From: Pseudomonas parafulva
GTDB taxonomy: Bacteria > Pseudomonadota > Gammaproteobacteria > Pseudomonadales > Pseudomonadaceae
Direction of reading: 5' to 3'
Length of the DNA: 64,000 nt
NCBI RefSeq assembly: GCF_002021815.1
Contig: NZ_CP019952.1
Span: forward strand, 4,309,001 to 4,373,000
Part shown: one piece after another, positions 59,543 through 64,000 of the stretch
Layout of the letters: each line of letters begins with the position of its first letter
Numbering within the stretch: the first letter of the stretch is position 1
Position numbers and translations under genes: made by a program
Notes under the pieces: generated by a model
Told to the model about the DNA's origin: nothing
Databases searched by the model: none
Seen by the model: only the letters and a program-made list of their open reading frames with translations

Positions 59543-59899
59543 TCAGGTACCCCCCAGCAGCGACTCATAGGGGATGCGTAGCCCCTCGTGCAGGCGTCTG
59601 ATCATGGAGAGGCTCAGCCTACGCTTTCCATTCAAGACCTCAGATACCCGGCCACTGGGCCCGATATAGGGCTCCAGGTCTCGCGGGGTGAGGCTTTGTT
59701 GCTCCATGCAGAATTTGATGGCTTCCAGAGGGGTAGCCGACTGAATGGGGTAGTACTTGTTTTCGTACACTTCAATCAGGGTTACGAGTACTTCCATTTC
59801 ATCAGCTTCGGGGGTGCCCGGTTCGGCTTGGAAGATAGCCTCAAGCCGCCGAAAGGCCGCGTGCAGATCCTCATCACTGCGAATAGGCTTAATATTCAC
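59543..59899 (-). CDS. higA: HigA-type antitoxin
   Basis: A 118-residue antitoxin with a C-terminal helix-turn-helix (LTPRDLEPYIGPSGRVSEVL, RLSLSMIRRLHEGLRIPYES). The GTG at 59899 overlaps the end of higB, the usual higBA toxin-first order. It should bind HigB and repress the operon. Confidence 0.87.
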   Translation of the reverse strand: MNIKPIRSDEDLHAAFRRLEAIFQAEPGTPEADEMEVLVTLIEVYENKYYPIQSATPLEAIKFCMEQQSLTPRDLEPYIGPSGRVSEVLNGKRRLSLSMIRRLHEGLRIPYESLLGGT

Positions 59900-60197
59900 A
59901 CACTGTCTCCACGTCAATTTCGTCATAGCATTCATGGGTGCCGACGAATTTCACCCAGGCGATGCCCGCCTTATATTGCATTTCCACGACGAGGCGATAT
60001 TTATTACCGCCAATGTTGAAAACAATGCGGTTCCTTCCACAGATGCGAGCGTTGCCGAGCTGATCTTTCACATCCTGCGGCGTTAGCCAAGTAGCTTTGA
60101 TCACTAAGTCATACCAGCTTTCCAATGCAGCCTTGGCATCGTGATTACCGGGCATCTCCCAAAATTTCACTAGACTGCTTTTGGCAATCACCCGCAT
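59889..60197 (-). CDS. higB: HigB-type mRNA interferase toxin
   Basis: A 102-residue toxin of the HigB/RelE-like family (PF09907 type): RNRIVFNIGGNKYRLVVEMQ, WVKFVGTHECYDEID. The ATG at 60197 begins MRVIAKSSLVKFWEMPGNHD. The family cuts ribosome-bound mRNA. The gene is paired with higA. GC content is lower than that of neighbouring trxC and parA, suggesting acquisition. Confidence 0.9.
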   Translation of the reverse strand: MRVIAKSSLVKFWEMPGNHDAKAALESWYDLVIKATWLTPQDVKDQLGNARICGRNRIVFNIGGNKYRLVVEMQYKAGIAWVKFVGTHECYDEIDVETVCEY

Positions 60198-60258
60198 TTC
60201 AAAAAATCTCCCGTTTTGGGAGATTATGATCAACACCAAACTTGCACGGAAGCTGCGC

Positions 60259-61032
60259 CTACCCCTCCCCACCCAGCAAATCATGCAGCGCCACGAATTG
60301 CTGGGTCAGTTTGTGGCGGGGGTCGAGGTGGATCAGGGGCAGGCTGGCGTGGTGCGACTCACGCATCTTCACCGAACTGCCCAGATACACCGGCAGCACT
60401 GGCAAGCCTTCGGCCAGTAGCGCGTCCAGCATCTGCTGCGGCAGGCTGGCACGGGGCTGGAACTGGTTCACCACGATGCCCTCGACGATCAGGTGTTCGT
60501 TGTGGTCTTCCTTGATGTCCTCGATCTCGGCCAGCAGCCCGTACAGGGCCTGGCGCGAGAAACTGTCGCAGTCGAACGGGATCAGTACACGGTCCGCTGC
60601 GATGAGCGCCGAGACGGCGTAGAAGTTGAGAGCCGGCGGGGTGTCGATGTAAATCCGCTCATAGTCTTCACTCAAGTTTTCGAGCAGTTTTCGCAGCTTG
60701 TTGATCTTGTGCTTGGCTTCGAGCTTGGGTTGCAGGTCGGCCAGCTCAGAGGTGGCGGTGACCACGTGCAGGTCGTCGAATGGCGTCTGGTAGATTTCGA
60801 CCTTGTTCTTCTTTGCTCCAGGTCCGCCGGACAGGCTTTGCTTGAAGAAATCGGCGATCCCCATGGGAATGTCTTCGCCCACCAGCCCAGTGAGGTACTG
60901 GGTCGAGTTGGCCTGTGCATCCAGGTCGATCAGCAAGGTTCGGTAGCCTTCATGGGCACTTACCGCGGCCAAGTTGCAGGCGATGCTGGACTTGCCCACC
61001 CCGCCTTTCTGATTGAACACCACGCGTCGCAT
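60259..61032 (-). CDS. ParA-family ATPase without adjacent ParB
   Basis: A 257-residue ParA/MinD-type ATPase: deviant Walker A NQKGGVGKSSIACNLAA, switch LIDLDAQANSTQYL, and ERIYIDTPPALNFYAVS. No parB-like gene or centromere-like repeats are seen. Similar lone ParA genes position chemosensory or other cargo, but no cargo gene is nearby. It lies directly before a truncated ketosynthase gene on the other strand. Confidence 0.9.
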   Translation of the reverse strand: MRRVVFNQKGGVGKSSIACNLAAVSAHEGYRTLLIDLDAQANSTQYLTGLVGEDIPMGIADFFKQSLSGGPGAKKNKVEIYQTPFDDLHVVTATSELADLQPKLEAKHKINKLRKLLENLSEDYERIYIDTPPALNFYAVSALIAADRVLIPFDCDSFSRQALYGLLAEIEDIKEDHNEHLIVEGIVVNQFQPRASLPQQMLDALLAEGLPVLPVYLGSSVKMRESHHASLPLIHLDPRHKLTQQFVALHDLLGGEG

Positions 61033-61124
61033 GACTGAGCTCCGGATAGGGACGAGGTACCGAGTATGTGGCGAGGTTGTGTCCATGACCAGCGCTGCTA
61101 CAGCGGCCATCCACCACGCCCGGC

Positions 61125-61370
61125 GGCCATACCCTGGGCGCTGCCGGTGCGCTCGAGGCGGCGTTCTGCTGGCTGAGCCTGAGCAGGCACAACCCGTTGG
61201 GCTTGCTGCCGCCGCACCTGTGGGACGGCCAGCCCGACCCTGCCCTGCCTGAACTGACCCTGGTCGACGGCAGCCAGCGCCTGGCAGCCCATGGCCCACG
61301 CCGACTGATGAGCAACTCGTTCGCCTTCGGCGGCAACAACGTCAGCCTGATTCTTGGAGACATCGCATGA
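61125..61370 (+). pseudogene. C-terminal remnant of a ketosynthase (ApeO position)
   Basis: The last 81 codons of a beta-ketoacyl-ACP synthase are open in frame: GHTLGAAGALEAAFCWLSLS, LMSNSFAFGGNNVSLILG. Everything upstream, including the catalytic Cys, is missing; the homology stops about 90 bp from the start of parA. The stop overlaps the dehydratase start (ATGA), as in an intact operon. Confidence 0.85.
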
Positions 61371-61834
61371 TCACCTGGCCCCTGGCCGAGCTGCTGCCCC
61401 ATGCTGGCGACATGATCCTGATCGATCACATCGAGCACTGTGACGAGGAGCAGATCAGCACCCGTACCACCGTACGGCCCGGCGCACTGTTCAATCGCGC
61501 CGATGGCAGCCTGCCGGCCTGGTTCGGCATCGAGCTGATGGCCCAGAGCGTCGCCGCCTACGCCGGTTGCCGGGCGCGACGCAATGGCCAGGCCGTCGAG
61601 CTGGGTTTTTTGCTCGGTGCCCGCAAGTACACGTGCGATGTCGAGTCTTTCCCGGCCGGCGCCCAATTACATGTCCACGCCCAACGCTCGCTCGAAGACG
61701 AGAACGGCATGGGCGTTTTCGAATGTCACCTGCGCGGCCCCGGCATCCACGCCACCGCCCGCCTGAATGTGTACCGCCCGCCGCAAGCGGCCAGCTACCT
61801 GGCCGAAGCGGGCCCTGAGGAGCCCCTTTCATGA
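61367..61834 (+). CDS. apeP: ApeP-type 3-hydroxyacyl-ACP dehydratase
   Basis: A 155-residue hotdog dehydratase (WPLAELLPHAGDMILIDHIE, WFGIELMAQSVAAYAGCRAR, ELGFLLGARKYTCDVESFPA). The order ketosynthase-dehydratase-ketoreductase-ketosynthase equals apeO-P-Q-R of aryl polyene clusters, in which ApeP dehydrates the growing polyene on the carrier protein. With the cluster's upstream part absent here its role may be residual. Confidence 0.82.
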   Translation: MITWPLAELLPHAGDMILIDHIEHCDEEQISTRTTVRPGALFNRADGSLPAWFGIELMAQSVAAYAGCRARRNGQAVELGFLLGARKYTCDVESFPAGAQLHVHAQRSLEDENGMGVFECHLRGPGIHATARLNVYRPPQAASYLAEAGPEEPLS

Positions 61835-62558
61835 CTGATACCATTCTGGTGACCGGTTCGAGCCGTGGAATCGGCCGTCCATCGCCCTGCGCCTGGCACG
61901 TTCGGGTTACGACCTGGTACTGCATTGCCGCAGCGGCCGGTCCGAAGCCGACGTGGTGGCCGATCAAGTGCGTGCTCTGGGGCAGCAGTCGCGCGTATTG
62001 CAGTTCGACATCGGCGAACGCGCCGCCTGCCGCTTGGCGCTCGAAGCCGACGTGGAAGCGCACGGTGCCTACTACGGCGTGGTGTGCAATGCCGGCCTGA
62101 CCCGCGATGGCGCTTTCCCCGCGCTGACCGACGAGGATTGGGACCAGGTGCTGCGGACCAACCTGGACGGTTTCTACAATGTGCTGCAGCCACTGACCAT
62201 GCCCATGATCCGCCGCCGCGCGCCGGGCCGCATCGTCTGCATCACCTCGGTTTCAGGGCTCATCGGCAACCGCGGGCAGGTCAACTACAGCGCTTCGAAG
62301 GCGGGCCTGATCGGGGCGGCCAAGGCCCTGGCAATCGAACTGGGCAAGCGGCGTATCACCGTCAACTGCGTAGCGCCCGGGCTGATCGACACGGCCATGC
62401 TCGACGAACATGTGCCGGTGGACGAACTGATGAAGATGATCCCTGCCGGGCGCATGGGCACCGCTGAAGAGGTAGCAGGCGCCGTCAACTTTCTCATGTC
62501 GCCGGAGGCCAGCTACATCACCCGCCAAGTGCTGGCGGTCAACGGGGGGATGTGCTGA
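61831..62558 (+). pseudogene. apeQ: FabG-type ketoreductase (ApeQ position), frameshifted
   Basis: Starts MTDTILVTGSSRGIGR, then the frame is lost at about 61879 where CGT-CC-ATC lacks one base of the expected Ala codon. The remaining frame is intact to 62558: VVCNAGLTRDGAFPALTDED, SVSGLIGNRGQVNYSASKAG (catalytic Ser/Tyr/Lys), RRITVNCVAPGLIDTAML. A single-base deletion or a sequencing error; otherwise a complete short-chain dehydrogenase. Confidence 0.85.
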
Positions 62559-63784
62559 TGCGCCGCGTGGTCGTCACCGGCATGGCCGGCATCACCTCGC
62601 TGGGCAACGACTGGGCAACCATTGCCGGTCATTTCGCCAGCCAACGCAGTGGTATCCGCCGCATGGACGAGTGGGACCGCTTCGAGGAAATGAACACGCG
62701 CCTGGCCGGGCCCATCGATGATTTCAAGGTCCCGGCGCACTGGACGCGCAAGCAGCTTCGCAGCATGGGCCGGGTGTCGCGCCTAGCCGTTGGCGCTGCC
62801 GAACAGGCCCTCGCCGATGCAGGCTTGCTCGGCGACCCGAGCATTCGCGATGGCCGCATGGGCGTTGCCTGCGGCTCATCCACCGGCAGTACCGACGAGA
62901 TCAAGGCGTTCGGCAACATGCTGCTCAACTCGGTGGCCGACGGGCTCAACGCCAATTCCTATGTGCGCATGATGCCGCACACGACCGCCGCCAACATCAG
63001 CATTTTCTTCGGCCTGACCGGGCGCCTGATCCCCACGTCCAGTGCCTGCACCAGCGGCAGCCAAGGCATTGGTTATGCCTATGAAGCCATCAAGTACGGG
63101 CGCCTGCCGATGATGCTGGCCGGCGGTGCCGAAGAACTGTGCCCGACCGAGGCCATGGTCTTCGACGCGCTCTATGCCACCAGCCTCAAGAACGACACGC
63201 CGCACCTCAGCCCGCGCCCCTACGACTGCGGCAGGGATGGCCTGGTGATCGGCGAAGGCGCAGGCATGCTGGTGCTCGAAGAGCTTGAGCATGCACGGGC
63301 GCGAGGCGCGAAGATTCATGCCGAGATCATCGGTTTCGGCAGCAATGCCGACGGCCAGCACACGACCCGACCCGAACAGTCGACCATGCGCCGGGCCATG
63401 GAACTGGCGCTCGAAGACGCAGGCCTGGCACCGGAGGCGATTGGCTATGTGAACGGCCATGGCACCGCGACCGAGCAAGGCGACATCGCCGAAACCCTGG
63501 CCACCAGCAGCCTGTTCGGCCCACGCATGCCCCTCAGTTCGCAGAAGAGCTTCCTGGGCCATACCCTGGGGGCGTGCGGTGCGCTGGAGTCCTGGTTCAG
63601 CATCGAAATGATGAACAGCGACCGCTATGTGCACACACTGAACCTGGACGCGGTAGACCCTCGCTGCGGCGAACTGGACTACCTGCGTGGTGAGTTCCGC
63701 CACATGAGCCACGGGTTCGTGATGAACAACAATTTTGCCTTCGGCGGGGTCAACACGTCGCTGATCTTCCGCCGCTGGCCCTGA
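62558..63784 (+). CDS. apeR: Beta-ketoacyl-ACP synthase (ApeR position)
   Basis: A 408-residue FabF-like ketosynthase with the full triad: TSSACTSGSQGIGYAYEAIK (Cys), NGHGTATEQGDIAE (His) and KSFLGHTLGACG (Lys, His). The start overlaps the ketoreductase stop (TGATG). It is intact although its partner ketosynthase upstream is truncated. Confidence 0.88.
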   Translation: MRRVVVTGMAGITSLGNDWATIAGHFASQRSGIRRMDEWDRFEEMNTRLAGPIDDFKVPAHWTRKQLRSMGRVSRLAVGAAEQALADAGLLGDPSIRDGRMGVACGSSTGSTDEIKAFGNMLLNSVADGLNANSYVRMMPHTTAANISIFFGLTGRLIPTSSACTSGSQGIGYAYEAIKYGRLPMMLAGGAEELCPTEAMVFDALYATSLKNDTPHLSPRPYDCGRDGLVIGEGAGMLVLEELEHARARGAKIHAEIIGFGSNADGQHTTRPEQSTMRRAMELALEDAGLAPEAIGYVNGHGTATEQGDIAETLATSSLFGPRMPLSSQKSFLGHTLGACGALESWFSIEMMNSDRYVHTLNLDAVDPRCGELDYLRGEFRHMSHGFVMNNNFAFGGVNTSLIFRRWP

Positions 63785-63805
63785 CCCTCAATAGGAGCGC
63801 AAGGA

Positions 63806-64000
63806 ATGTCCTCACTGCTACGCGCCGCTGCACTAGGGCTGGTACTGGCCGGCCTTGCCGGTTGTACCTCCAAGCCGGTGCTCAACCCCTCGGAACAACT
63901 GGCTGCTGCCACCCCTTACACCCAGCAGCAGGTCCAGCAGGCGATCCTCAAGGCCATCGTCGAGCGTGGCTGGACGGCCCGTTCGGTGGGCGCCTCGGTC
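63806..64000 (+). CDS. Putative lipoprotein, 3' part outside the window
   Basis: ATG 63806 with AGGA upstream; signal sequence SLLRAAALGLVLAGLAGC ending in an LAGC lipobox, then TPYTQQQVQQAILKAIVERG. It is open to the window edge. It follows the ketosynthase by 21 bp, so it is probably in the same operon. Confidence 0.8.
   Translation, partial: MSSLLRAAALGLVLAGLAGCTSKPVLNPSEQLAAATPYTQQQVQQAILKAIVERGWTARSVGASV

Overview
The window is high-GC gammaproteobacterial DNA whose gene content and order fit the Pseudomonas putida group. Its backbone is the long Pseudomonas locus for carnitine, choline and glycine betaine catabolism, in the order fdhA-purU-soxGADB-glyA / ltaE / gbcB-gbcA / etfBA-dgcBA / cdhR-caiX-cdhCAB / gbdR-sdaA / cbcXWV. 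The species assignment and the synteny comparison come from family knowledge, not from a search.

Layout. 1-5924: end of a GGDEF/EAL protein, msrA, a glutathione S-transferase, a secreted retropepsin-like protein, an acyltransferase and an APC permease. 5930-13340: an AT-richer accessory block with five short orphan RHS genes (R1-R5), a full and a partial IS5-type element, a possible IS66 scrap and a DUF2780 gene broken by an amber codon. 13382-52214: the catabolic locus, interrupted by three more orphan RHS genes (R6 after fdhA, R7 after ltaE, R8 between gbcA and etfB). 52411-59540: K+(Na+)/H+ antiporter, mechanosensitive channel, selO and trxC. 59543-61032: higBA toxin-antitoxin pair and a lone ParA. 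61125-64000: the decayed tail of an aryl-polyene-type cluster (truncated ketosynthase, dehydratase, frameshifted ketoreductase, intact ketosynthase) and a partial lipoprotein.

How the backbone works. CaiX and CbcXWV bring in carnitine, choline and betaine. CdhA, CdhC and CdhB take carnitine to betaine. GbcAB demethylates betaine to dimethylglycine, DgcAB with its ETF makes sarcosine, and SoxBDAG makes glycine and a C1 unit. GlyA makes serine and SdaA deaminates it to pyruvate. PurU and FdhA handle formyl-THF and formaldehyde. CdhR and GbdR are the two GlxA/AraC-type regulators, and 21-bp-spaced direct repeats are visible before caiX and before cbcX.

The most unusual content is the dispersed family of eight miniature RHS genes. 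Each keeps only the last part of an RHS protein (YTPYG to DPxG, about 90-150 residues) plus an unrelated tail, with no RHS shell, VgrG, PAAR or recognisable immunity gene. Seven are preceded by a 16-bp imperfect palindrome, consensus CTGNCA-N4-TGNCAG, lying 58-59 nt before the start codon in four of them. Three are out of frame at homopolymer runs (G7, A8, G9) in or just after the conserved core. Two of the tails look like caspase-fold His/Cys proteases, one looks F-box-like, and the edges of neighbouring genes (ltaE tail, fdhA leader) are duplicated beside two of the modules.
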